NCBI GenBank assembly: GCA_036320915.1
Contig: JAXBDG010000006.1
Span: forward strand, 1,550,001-1,614,000
Origin: Linnemannia elongata
Taxonomy: Eukaryota; Mortierellomycota; Mortierellomycetes; Mortierellales; Mortierellaceae
Direction: 5' to 3'
DNA: 64,000 nt
In this document: positions 25,580-36,737 of the stretch, one piece after another
How positions within the stretch are numbered: position 1 is the first letter of the stretch
Layout of the letters: the number at the start of each line of letters is the position of its first letter
Program-made: the position numbers and the translations under genes
The notes under the pieces: generated by a model
Databases searched by the model: none
Seen by the model: only the letters and a program-made list of their open reading frames with translations
What the model was told of the DNA's origin: nothing

Positions 25580-25935
25580 TGTCGGTGATAGTTTTCCTGT
25601 TGTTGTTGATTGTTTGTCAACAGCGGGGAAGTGGAGGAGGCGGTGGGGATGAATAAGAGCCGACGGAGGGGAATGAACGGCCAAGAGAAAGGGGGGAGAG
25701 AGTCAGCGATAAGAAAAATGAAAGTGTGGGTAACAAAGTAAAAAGAGGGTAAAGAGGGTAAAGAGGGTAAAAAGAGGAGAAAGGGCGGTGACGAAAGGGT
25801 GACAAGGATGAAAGTAGAAACGAAGTGGAAGGGAATAGAGGAAAGAAAGAAGGGGAGGAAGGAGAAGGGGAAAAGGGAAGGACGGTAAAGTGAGAAAAAA
25901 GGGGAATAAGAAGTAAAAGAAGAAAGGGAAAGAGC

Positions 25936-25978
25936 AGAGAGAGAGAGAGAGAGAGAGAGTGTGTGTGTGTGTGTGTGT
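25936..25978. repeat. Compound (GA)n(GT)n microsatellite
   Basis: About 12 GA units directly followed by about 10 GT units, in the presumed leader/promoter of the Whi3-like gene. Confidence 0.9.
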
Positions 25979-27336
25979 ATGTGAAAGAGAGAGAGAGAGA
26001 AAGTGAGGGTGAGAGCGGGATGGATTATGAATGCACGAACGAAAATCCAGGGAAGACAAGAAGAATATAGGGCAGAAACACAACGAATCGGGAGACAGAG
26101 TGGGAGGGGGGGTGTGAGGTCGAGTAGGGTTGAGGTGAGTAAAAAGAGAAGGAAGGAAAGGTCGAGTGGAGTGAGAGTGGAGTAAGAAAGGACTACAGAA
26201 AAGTGGTGGGTGCGTGCCTGGCTGAGACAACAATTGAGAGAGTGTGTGTGAGAGAGAGAGAGCGAAGAGAAGAGAAATTGTCTGGGGGAAAAGAGTCGAT
26301 AGGGTTATGACAGGACAGGATAGGATTGGATTGGATTGGCACAGGGGAGGGGGCGTGGGGAGCGAGAGGAAGAGAGGGACAGGGCTCTTTTCTGTGTGTG
26401 TGTGTGTGTCTGTAGTTGTTGATGTTATTGCTGTTGCGCTTGTTGTGTATTAGACTTTCGGGCAATCGACTGTGATGAGTGGCAATGACTATTATCAAGT
26501 GATGGAATGAAAGAAGGAAGGAAGGGTAAAAAAGAAGGCGCACGGAAGACAAAAAAAATAAATTACAATGTTGGGCTGTATGGGGTGGAACTAAAAGGGT
26601 ATGACGATGACCTGAAAATGAGTGATGGGTGGGATATGAGGTATGTGGATAACAGTCTCTGATGGTGGAAGGCTATCAATAAGGAATGCTGATCAAGAAA
26701 AAAAAATTACAATATTATATATGCTGTTATATTTGGTGGCAATGATCAGTGATGAAGACAAAGAAAAAGACAAAGAACGGGAAAGAAGAAAGGATCAGTA
26801 CTTCTTATACGTTGTTCTTATTTTTCTGCTGAATGACACATCCGATCTGTCGGACAACAAAAATCACCGTGGATTGTCAGATCCTATCTAGCATCTAGGA
26901 CACAGCATGGGTGAGCGAAACAGAAAAGAAAATGGTGAGATGTGGTGCCAGTCCGGTATTGGAATCCAGATGTCCCGTTCATCTCTCACTTGTTCTGTGC
27001 AATTGATCTTCATTCATCCTTGTTTGAAGGATGACAGGAAAGTATTCACCAAGAGAAAGAAGGTCCGAGCAGAGGGATATTCTCGCTTTTCACTGGCCAC
27101 ACTAGAATCTTGTTGCCTTCCACTCTCTTCTGTGACCTTTCTTGCCTTTGTTTTTATTAACTTCGAGCGGGTACTATTACCCCGGAGGAAAGAAAAAGAT
27201 GTTTCCTATAGACGAGAAAAAGAAAAAAAAACAGAGAGCAGAATGGAATCAGCCATCCTCGTCATTGTCTTTGTTATTGATGCGACATCAAGGTGCCAAG
27301 ATGGCTTCTGTCTCCAAGTGGCATCTTCATGGCTCA

Positions 27337-27339
<3 letters not shown>

Positions 27340-27371
<32 letters not shown>
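27340..27371. repeat. T32 homopolymer
   Basis: Uninterrupted T run in intergenic DNA. Confidence 0.95.
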
Positions 27372-28124
27372 CTTTACGCTCAGGACAAGATAGGATCCAC
27401 TTTAGTCACAATAATGTACCCAGCCCCATTCTGATTGGGTAAAAGGAAAAGTGAAGGGTCCTTGGAAAGAGAGAATCCCGGAGACATAATAAGCGACATT
27501 GAGTTTGCACACGACGACGTCTACCAGGAAGAAAAAGTAAAGAAAAACACGGAGTTGCAAGCTCTCAAAAGAATAATGAGGATCAACGAATTATCTTTTC
27601 ATATATGAACCATGGATTCATAGATCATCTTCAATCTAACAAACAAAGAGAGTGAAAAAAAAGATAGAGAAAAAAAAAAAACGACAGATATGGCTGTATG
27701 GGCAATTGATGACTTCATTGCCATTGATTTTCATTTCCCTTTTCATTCGGTGAGCAGTCTCTTCCCTCTGCTGTTGCATTTGAAGACAACATTGATGTTT
27801 ATTCTTGCTGGCAACTTGGGTATACAGTCGTAAATAGGCATTACATACATCATCAAGCCGTCTTCACTCATACTTCCTATTGTCTTTGAGTGATTAAATG
27901 TCAATATCCAGAAACCGGCCACAGTGAGACACAAAGAGTCCATGTCCAGCGCGTTTGAGCTTACCTCGCTTCGCTTTATTTTGCTTTGCCTGAGTACCTA
28001 ACCCATGCACCTTTCCCCGCAACAATGCGTTTCTAGGTCATCATTGCTTGGTATGAACTAGTCATCAGATAGGGGAAGGGGCGAGCATTACGAACGAAAG
28101 GTAAAGAGAGAGTGATTTCACTCT

Positions 28125-30401
28125 TTGGCACGTTGCTACTTTATTTTCAGCGCTACCATTTTTTCCCTCCTTATCTCATGTCCTCCTTTTCTTCGCTTGA
28201 ATAACTCACCTACAACCAAACAAGCACTCTACACGCACATCGATGACCAGAATAGAGGAACGATATCCATCGTCCGTTGGTACACACGACGAATCTATAT
28301 CCTTGCCGCAGCGGCAGTCATCATAACACAACGGCTTGTCTTCAGTCAGGGTTCTCCTCTCACACTTATCTCTGAAACCAAGAGCAGTGCTCAGGATTCG
28401 TCGCCGCCTCGGATACTGGAACAGAGTGAAGGAAGAGAATTAGGGCTAGGACAGGGACGAGCGAGACTTCGTTCGATTAAGAGTTGGACAAACCATCGTC
28501 TCTCGAAGTTCATATCCAACGCAGTTGAGAAGGTACTTTATCAGGACAATAGAGCCCAACTACACAATGAAGCTGGTGATATCAACGATGTCGGAGAAGA
28601 GGGTCACGCCTCTGTCGACATTAACAGCGAGAACCAGGATTATGGTACGGAAGACCTAGCAGATGAGATGGACGATCGGATGGGATGGGCAGAAGGAGCA
28701 ACAGCAACAACCACCGCGGGCATTCAGGAACGAGAACTAGATGACGGATAAGAGGACCCAACTACTACTACAACAACGAACCTCGGCGACCTCGAGATAT
28801 GCCTTACTGGTTCCCTGATTGGCTGACCAACAAGACACTCTATCCTTCAACACTCTGCCGGTCTGCCCAACCCAAGTTCCACTACCACCGCCACCAATTT
28901 TGGGACGATTGCAGTCGACCAACAGGACCTCCTTAGCAACATATCGGATTCAGCGTCTGCAAAACGGTCACGGCGATCACCTGCCCTCGATCCACCTACA
29001 AGTTTGGCAAGGACGTGGTACGCAAAGTCTACATTGTAACCGCGGACGTTATCGAGAAAGATCTTTTGGAGGCAAGGCGGCAGAAGGACGAGGAGTTTGG
29101 CGGTGTAGGACCACGTGGATCGAGTAGTCCAGAAGACGTTGCGCTCAGGAGGTAGTTGGAGACAACGAAAGCGGCTGAACGGAGTAAAGACAAGTTCGTT
29201 GTTGCCGATCTGAATGCCCCGATGCGACCGTTTGTCCCGAAAGCGGTTAAAGAAGGCGAAGAAAGAGGACAAGTGCCATCGTGGCTGGATCAATCCGTGA
29301 CGACACGAAAAGAGATCGATGTAGTCCATCATCCAGCCTTCTGCGAGCACAAAGATACCCTCCCCACCTACAGCAGTGCGGCCATCGAGAGTCAGCTCTT
29401 TCGCATCCCTGGCCTCAGCGACGTGATAGCCGCCACAGGCTTACTTGTTTGGTTCAGTTCCTCCCCTCCATTTTCTACATAAAGTGCGAAGTCTTTGGCC
29501 TGATATTAAACATCTGGATATTTCTTTTTTGTTATAGGTTATGTACCTCAACGACGACATTGTCTTTGTGATGCCACTGGCACAGGCGACTTTTGGACAC
29601 CCCAATACGGTCTTGTCTTCCAACCTTCTTTCCACCTGCGAGCGTCGCCCTACCCTATCCACTACAACGGCACCGACCCTCTTCTCGTAAATACGATGAC
29701 AACATCCTTTGCTCTAATTTCCAGCTTTCTAGATGGTTTGGAGTCCGGTATCGGCCATATATTGCCCACATTGGTAACGTTGGTAGTCGGTTGATCCTGG
29801 CTGAGGCGGAGGCCATTTGACCAGATGTTTACATCCAATCGGAAAAGCCATGGTTTCGGTTCAGTCATGATGGGAACCCTCCGCCTGTTGTGGACCCTAA
29901 AACTGGTCAAATGAGACGCGACCCTTCGAAGAAAACAACGACAACTACCACCAAAACTGACACGGACCTATTTATTGTGGAGCAAGACGATGTCAGCTAC
30001 GACCTTCGACTCCTGCACAAGAAGTTCAACAATGACGACACACAGAAACCAAAGATCGTCAACATCAAACACAGGCGCGGAATCCCAGCAATCCTCCTCT
30101 CCACTTCACGCCCCCAAATGTCCACCTCCGCATTATCCGAGACCTATACCGATACAATTTTATGAGAGACAAATCAAACCACGTCTTTGGGGTATTCGAC
30201 AACCTGCGTGCTGTGAAAGGGTTAATCGTAGGATAGCACGATGAGCGGTGGTGGAAGAAGCCGCCGTACCAAATGTTGAGTCTAAATGACGCGGTTGTAG
30301 CTGAGGAGGAGCAGGGGAATGGAGAGGTGATAAGAGGTTTATTGAAGGATTTTTTTTGGAGGATTGGGAATTGTCAGCCTTCGCCTTGGGAGAAGTCTTG
30401 A
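28125..30401 (+). pseudogene. Decayed Stealth-family phosphotransferase copy
   Basis: A degenerate paralogue of the minus-strand gene at 50673-53822. Matching segments occur in the same order: a membrane anchor after YTRR (about 28270), KVLYQDN..LHNE (28530-28570), PYWFPDWLTNKT (about 28805), the region 2 core KFGKDVVRKVYIVTADV (about 29003-29055), region 3 QVPSWLD..EIDVVHHPAF (29275-29340) and AIESQLFRIPGLSDV, then MYLNDD (about 29540), DFWTPQYGLV, IGNVGSRLIL, LRIIRDLYRYNF (about 30125-30165), and the C-terminal LND...PWEKS ending at 30401. Lesions: TAA at 28749-28751 where the paralogue has Glu, TAG at 29153-29155, loss of region 1 (no VYTWVNG motif found), several frameshifts, and a lost splice donor (paralogue GTG|GTACGT; here GTGATAGCC at about 29424). 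The 5' boundary is uncertain. Confidence 0.85.
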
Positions 30402-31440
30402 TGGGAGGGTTGGAGGTGGTGGTGGAAGCGTAGTTTTTATGTTAGGTGGACACATTAACATTTTTTTTTGCAAATGAGAGAAGAATTCTCAAACAAATCT
30501 CTCGTAATTATTTGACCTAGGGGCAACTAGCATGACATTCGGTCACAATGAAAGTCGCTTTGACGAAAATTGCCCTGGAGGCAGGCCCTAATGGATTTAG
30601 TCCTGAAAGGCGCCGATCAAAGGATATGTTGACGCTGGTCCCTGAGGTGGATGATACTTTTGGGGGCTTGACGATCGCCATGGCGCCCGCAGATTTTATC
30701 ATTTTCCGTCCTAACATCCTGGCGCCCCCTCTTTACTTCTCGGAGAATTGGGCCAATAGAGGGGATGGATCGGTTACGACAAGGTCTAATTCACTAAGTT
30801 CCCTAGAAAAGTGACAAAAACGAACGAGGATACTGTCAGGAATATTGTTCAATCTCAAAGAAAAGACACATTCAAGCAAAATGAGTTCAGCACTTTCAGT
30901 AGCACGGCTAATTCGGCTTACCTGTATGGAAGACGAAGTCCCAGTTTGGTGTAACTCGAAAAACCTCCTCTCGAATAAGGGCATTCCTCCACATTTTCCT
31001 AACCAGATTCGTCGGATGTCGAACGGCATAATAGCCGGGTCTCGATTCCCTCGCGGGTGGGTTCAGGAATAACTGGACAAGTTCATCAGCTCGGGTCGTC
31101 AGTTGTTCCGTGGGATCATGGTACTAGATATAATTGTCTTTTGCCTATGGACGCGACCTTTCTTCCTAAGTGTCCAATTGCGGCGATATCTAGGTTCGCT
31201 TCAATGACTTTCACCAAGGCAATTCTGACAGTTGCCACGATAGTTCTGAAGGCGGCGTTGATAATTGTTGATTCATTACACTCAATGGTATCTGCTGCTT
31301 CGATATTCCTGGGAATCCTGGAAAGGAACTATGGGTTGCTGCCATGTTGAACACTCTCCAGTCGACTTCATCCTGAATGGAGTTTTGTCAAGGGTCCACT
31401 TGGTAAGTGTCACTGATGATGAATCCGTGGTTGGTTGTCA
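30402..31440. other. Possible coding debris, unassigned
   Basis: Both strands carry coding-like segments that do not form one gene. On the plus strand, 30548-30814 is an ATG-started 88 aa ORF with ordinary composition. On the minus strand, about 31430-30730 reads as several coding-looking blocks in different frames (for example one with NAAFRTIVATVRIAL and one with REEVFRVTPNWDF) separated by shifts and stops. No family recognised. This could be a second decayed gene next to the Stealth pseudogene. Confidence 0.35.
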
Positions 31441-31794
31441 AATGGCGCGTCGAATGTCGCGAAGATGTGGTTTATTTTTCTGGTATGCGGATGAGAAAAA
31501 AAAAAAAAAGAGTAACCAGAAAAAGGAGACGAAGCACCTACTTGTACAACTTACTCAAACCCCTCGTAGGATAAAAAAAAAAAAAAAAAAAAAAAAAAAG
31601 TTCACACCCATGCTCATGCCGGAAAAGAGCACACGAAAAGTGAGGGGAGCTGAGACCCTCCCTCCTTCCCCTTGTCAACCAAGGCGTGAACAAGGAGGCT
31701 TGAGATCTTGCCCAAATTGCATGAATCTTTCTTCAACCTTTCCTTTTACTTTCTCCTTCTGTCCACCGTTGACGTTGAACACTTTATGCATGTG

Positions 31795-31832
31795 TTGGTT
31801 GGTTGGTTGGTTGGTTGGTTGGTTGGTTGGTT
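31795..31832. repeat. (TTGG)n tetranucleotide repeat
   Basis: About 9.5 perfect TTGG units (38 nt). Regular GG pairs spaced by TT could form a two-tetrad G-quadruplex. Confidence 0.95.
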
Positions 31833-32850
31833 GTGGTCTAGTCTTGTTGGTCTGGTGGTCTGGCGGTCAAAATAGATTCCCGTTCTCCTCTTCTCCTTTC
31901 CTCTCCTCGGGGAACTGAACAAAAACACCGAAGCGAACAGAGCGTTCGCAGAAATCAAACAAACAAACGAGCAAAACATTCACTTACACTGTGATTCTCC
32001 GGACATACACGAAGTAACGAGCAAAAGAACAAAAAGGGCCATGCCTTTTTTTACTTTATTTGCTCTCCGCATATTTGCTTATGCGCGATTCCCTCAGCCT
32101 TTGCTTCAGGTCAATGCGAGGAGCAAAGCAAAACGACAAACCTCATACACCCTATTCGCACATGAAGGACGAAAGTAAAATTGGAGAGTAGCAAAGCGAA
32201 AAAGGTATAATTGCAAAGGGATGTTAATACCATGGTCAGGTACCATTGGAGGACCTCCTATATCAATCAATTGGAACTCACGGTTCCCCGGGGCAAGCAA
32301 GACAAAAAAGAATTCAATCTATTTAATCATTGATCGGTGTCCAATGAGGCGATACAGGGGTTGACATCTGGTCGTTATTGACCTGACACTCGTCCTCTCG
32401 CAACAGACCAGCCAGGCACCACATGAGGAGAGGGGGGCAAGAGAAAGGTATTTTATGTTTGTACATTTCCAATTGATAACAAAAGTTCACACTCAGTCAA
32501 GGCGGTTCAAGTCCAGGCTTAGGTACGCAAGAAAGAAGAGGAGGAAAGATTGGGCTATTGGGAGCGTTAGAAAACTAGTTTAGTCGAAATGGGAAATGGG
32601 AAATGGGCGCATTGAGACGGCAGCCCGTCTTGCCTTGCCTTACCCTGATTTTGTTTGTCCATCTGTCTTTTCCCTCTTTCTTTGCTTGTCCCACTGGCAC
32701 CTCCATGGTCCCATAAGCAATATAACATGGAGAAAACAATAAATAGCATATGATGACAGTGGGGCATACCCTGTGCCTTATATTCTACCTAGAAAGAACA
32801 AAAAAAACTCCATCGCCGTGAGCTCATCCTAACACCTCGAGTACGAATGG

Positions 32851-32873
32851 TATATATATATATATATATATAT
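32851..32873. repeat. (TA)n dinucleotide repeat
   Basis: About 11 perfect TA units. Confidence 0.95.
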
Positions 32874-33850
32874 TTCCATCTCAACCCATACTACGTTACA
32901 AATGAGAAAATGGAGTTAAGGAATAGCCAGTCGAGAAAACCCGAAAGCCCAAAGGTCGCTTGTTTCAGAAGAGCAGCAAACAGCAGAGAGAGAGAGACAG
33001 AAAAAAGCAGAAGAAAAGGCGGGTGGAAAAAAAGTGTCCGAGTTCAGAATCGAGATATCCGAAGGTCGGTATTCTTTTAGCATTTTTTTTTACATCCGTA
33101 TGCGTATGCTTGTGTATGTGATTATTTGAGGAGATTTGGGCGGTGACCCTGGGTAAGGTCCAGTTCCCTGCTGGCCATGGTCCAAACCTCAGCCGACTCT
33201 CTTCTCTTCCATCAATGGACGGGGGAAGTGATAGAATGCCAAAGAGGAGACCGATGGAGTTACTGAACGTTGTGATTCTGAGGAAACCCCTCGTTTTCTG
33301 TTCTTGTTGCTCTTCTTTTCGTTTCTTTTTCCGTTACTTTTCTCTGCAGGTGCAAACGTGGTCGTTTTCCGAGGATAAACGAGAAGAGCAGAGAAGACTA
33401 AAATAACGATAATGTCGATGAGAATAACAACATGAATGAACAAATAGAGAAGATAGAAAAGAGCGTGAACAGCCGCATGGTTATAACAATGCTTCACTGT
33501 TTCTCTTTACTACTTCTTCACTCCAAACATCCAACAAGCGCACTGGGACGAGAACCTTAGAAGTCGTAAACATATGAGAGTGAGCGAGCGAGAGAGAAGG
33601 TTTTCTTTTCCTCTCCTCTTTGTCCCTCATTGTCCCCTCTGCTGATGTGATGATGGTCATTGCTCTCAATCCCGCGCAACTTTGTTAGACCCGGTTAGTT
33701 TTTTATAACTTCTTTTTATTTCTTTTGCCTTTTCTCTTCTTTTCTCTTTTCTTCTTTTTTTTCCTTCACCCTCCACTCGATACCCCTTCCTCCTCCTTCC
33801 TCCCCTTCCCTCTCTCACCAAAAAAAAAAACTCACACACTTTTTAAGCAA

Positions 33851-36382
33851 ATGGATTCCATCGGTAACTTCGTTTCTGACCTTGCTCACCGCGTCCACGA
33901 CCTCGTCTCCGGCGAGGACCACGACCAGCACGTCAAGAACCTCGATGTCCAAGGCAAGGACGAGGACGATGGTCCCAACACCCTTCTCGAACAGCAGGAG
34001 GAGGTCGAGGATGCTGCCATTGAGGCCACCAAGCAAGAATACGCCAACATCAAGCCCTCTGCCCAGTTCAAGGCCGGTCCCGTTCTCCGCTACCAGGATA
34101 TCAACGTTGAGCAGCGTCGCTGGATTGGTTCCGTCTTGATTGTCACTGACCGCCGCGACCCCCCTCGTTTGGTCATCCGTGACCCCACCAAGAGCCAGGT
34201 CGGTTACTCCCGTGGCCGTCTTCTCGACTCGTGGGAGGGCAACCATTTCTACCGTTACGACATTCAGTTGACTCTCTTGAACCACCGTGAGAAGAACATC
34301 ACCTACTGGTTCGAGACCGAGCACGGCCACCGCACCAATACCCCCCAGACCTGGAACTTCTTCGCTCCCGCCCTGGACGAGGCCTTCAACTGGGCCTTCT
34401 ACTCCTGCAACGGCTTCACCTCGGATGTTGAGGATCCCGAGACCAACTTCCACGGTGCCAACCCTCTCTGGGACGATCTCATGAATGCCCACGACACCAA
34501 GCCCTTCCACGCCATGATCGGAGGAGGAGACCAGATCTACAACGACGATGTCCTCGCTACCCCCGAGATGGTCGAGTGGTTGGCCAAGGACGAGGAGGAG
34601 AGAGCCACCACCGAGTTTGACGGACAGAAGCGTTATGCTGTTGAGAAGTACTACTTTGACCACTACGTCCAGCACTTCACCACCGGCACCTACTCCCAGG
34701 CCCTGTCCTTGATTCCCTCCGTCAACTCCTGGGATGACCACGATATCTTGGATGGATACGGTTCTTACCCTCCCAAGTACCAGCTTTGCGATGTCATGCA
34801 GGGTATGTTTCTCTTTCTCTTCTTTAACTGTTGCTATTCCAATTGCCGACTCTTTTTTCGCACATTTGTTGGTCTCTCCCTTGTCCTTCTGTGCTTCTGC
34901 CTCCTGGATGTCCAATACTGCTCTGCTTTTCTTCCTGGTGCCAGGAAGAGAGAAAAGGGGGGATTCTGTCCCGCTCTCGGCCCTCGTTCTGTTTTCTCAC
35001 TTTTTTTTTCTGCAAGAGCTGCCGAGATCCAATTGTGCTCGTGTCAATCTCTTATTTTGTGTGATGGACAAAGGACAGTCAGATGGACACCGCCCAAAGG
35101 ATAGAGATACACTGGAAGGAAAAAAAAGGGCACACGGAAACACAGCATCGATTATAATACACCATACATACATCATCACTACATCCACCAAGACAACTAA
35201 CGACCCCACCTTCTATCCTCCATAACGCATAATAGGTATCGGTGCTGCCGCGTCCCGCTTCTACCTCCTCTTCCAGCAGCACGCCAACCGTCAGACCACC
35301 CGCCAGGCTGGTCTCTCGACCTCTGTTACTGGCAAGGGCTGGAACTGCATCACCCACTTCGGTAAGCGCACCTTGGTCGTCCTCCCCGATACCCGCTCTG
35401 AGCGCACCAAGGAGATGATTCTCTCGAACGAGACCTACAAGCTCTTGGACGAGCAGATCCGCTCCAACCTCTTGCCCACCACCAAGCACTTGGTCATTGT
35501 CTTGGGTACCCCTCTCGTCTACCCCGCTCTGACCTTGTTTGAGGATTCCCTTGAGGCCATGGGTGACACCCTCTCCCGCCAGGGTATCGTCGGTAAGATC
35601 TTTGGAAAGTGCAAGGCCTTTGAGAACGTCTTGGGACAGTTCGGACCTGAGTTGCTGGATGACTTGGTAAGTTCTAGGCTCTCTTTTGTACACTTTTCTA
35701 TGTTTATCTCTGGACAGCCTTTTTTTTTCTTGTCTTTAATTGACTAATGGTTCCATCTCATTTCGTTTATACGCTTAGGTCGACTCATGGGCTTGCAACG
35801 TCCACACTGAGGAGAAGAAAAAGTTTGTCGAGCTCTTGCAGTCGATCTCTTCCCAGCGTGGTGTCCGTACCACCTTCGTTGGTGGTGATGTGCACGTCGG
35901 AGGTGCCGGTCGCCTCTTTGGCACCAACTCCACCGACCGTCTCCGCGATCCCTTCCACATGACTCAGATCGTCTCCTCTGCCATCGTCAAGTACGTATAT
36001 CATTAATCCTTCTCATGTTCCTTCCTATAATTTCTTTACATCGCCTCAGGGACCATTACTTACCATTGCACTATTATCCTACCTTCACCACAATAGCGGT
36101 CCCCCACCTGGCGCTGTCATCAGCGCCCTCCACAAGTCGGCCAAGACCTACCCCTTGAACGACTACACTTCCGAGGAGATGACCGAGATCTTCAACCAGG
36201 ACGTCACCGGCGAGGACCTCGAGCACAAGATGTTGCTCAACCGTCGTAACTGGTGCGAGGTCCGGGAACTCTCTGGTCTCGAACTCGAGTTCACCATCCG
36301 TGTCGAGAACGAGGATCATTCTGGTACCCGCAAGTACCCCATCCTTGTTGATCGCTTGGAGGTCGCTGCTCGCGAGTACTAA
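33851..36382 (+). CDS. PhoD-like metallophosphatase domain protein
   Basis: Four exons (33851-34802, 35236-35666, 35779-35990, 36097-36382) join to 626 aa. It belongs to the fungal PhoD-like phosphatase group, two-metal phosphoesterases with unknown cellular substrate. Metal-site motifs in order: GGGDQIYND (from about residue 224), NSWDDHDILDGYG (WDDHD 294-298) and GGDVHVGG (496-500). There is no signal peptide or Tat-type leader, unlike secreted bacterial PhoD, so a cytosolic site is likely. Codons are strongly biased to C-ending forms, more than in neighbouring genes, which suggests high expression. The ATG at 33851 follows a CT-rich leader. Intron 1 is 433 nt, the others 89-112 nt. AATAAA at 36547-36552 fits the 3' end. 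It converges with the 1472-residue gene. Confidence 0.9.
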
Positions 36383-36737
36383 AGCGACAGGCGCAGAATG
36401 TGCTGTGTGGTTGTTCCAGCACACTTGTTGATAGCATGAAGAAAAAAAATATGTATTTAGCCAACCTTCACTACCCATTTGTTCATTTCAGCAAAAAAAA
36501 AAAAATAAGCTCCAACTCATGGTGGACTTTTTCTGCCTTTTTGTCAAATAAAAACACAAAAAAAAACATACTCCTCCTGGCCCCCTTTTGACGACACGAC
36601 ACGACACCATGGACATCATGAATTATACGAGTATGAAAAGGGAGTCAGTTTTTCTTTATTTTGTTAGATATCCTTTTAAACAAAAAACCCTGGCTAGGAC
36701 AGCACAGGGTTTTTTTCAACAACTGTCTAGCAAAAAC
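36383..36737. other. Convergent 3' spacer
   Basis: Between the stop codons of the PhoD-like gene and the 1472-residue gene. AATAAA at 36547-36552 is the likely poly(A) signal of the former. No gene. Confidence 0.6.

Larger units (their letters stand above)
25580..28124. other. Long purine/GA-rich region upstream of the Whi3-like gene
   Basis: About 2.5 kb without a convincing gene. 25580-26570 is strongly purine-rich on the plus strand (CT-rich on the Whi3 coding strand), with TAAAGAGGG repeats at about 25742-25770, a GA then GT dinucleotide tract at 25936-25978, and GTGT at about 26395-26410. This is likely leader and promoter. T32 lies at 27340-27371. ORFs in it are low complexity. Confidence 0.6.
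31441..33850. other. Gene-poor spacer with microsatellites
   Basis: No convincing gene. It holds A27 at 31573-31599, TTGG repeats at 31795-31832, and TA repeats at 32851-32873. A CT-rich leader (33725-33830) lies directly before the PhoD-like start; the open frame in that leader lacks an ATG. Confidence 0.6.

Noticed and set aside
25580..25684. N-terminal extension of the Whi3-like frame to 25684
   Set aside because: The upstream codon is TTG and no ATG lies in the extension; the first ATG is at 25579.
31795..31832. TTGG array as a telomere or internal telomeric repeat
   Set aside because: The unit is not TTAGGG or a known fungal telomere form, and genes continue on both sides.
32500..32530. 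GGTTCAAGTCC as a tRNA T-arm
   Set aside because: The flanking bases do not pair as a T stem and no acceptor or anticodon arm is present.
33725..33850. Upstream extension of the PhoD-like frame into the CT-rich leader
   Set aside because: No in-frame ATG before 33851; the segment would be an implausible Phe/Pro/Ser-rich stretch.
33815..34915. 366-residue antisense ORF over PhoD-like exon 1
   Set aside because: An artefact of the strong C-ending codon bias of the sense gene, which removes stops from the antisense frame.
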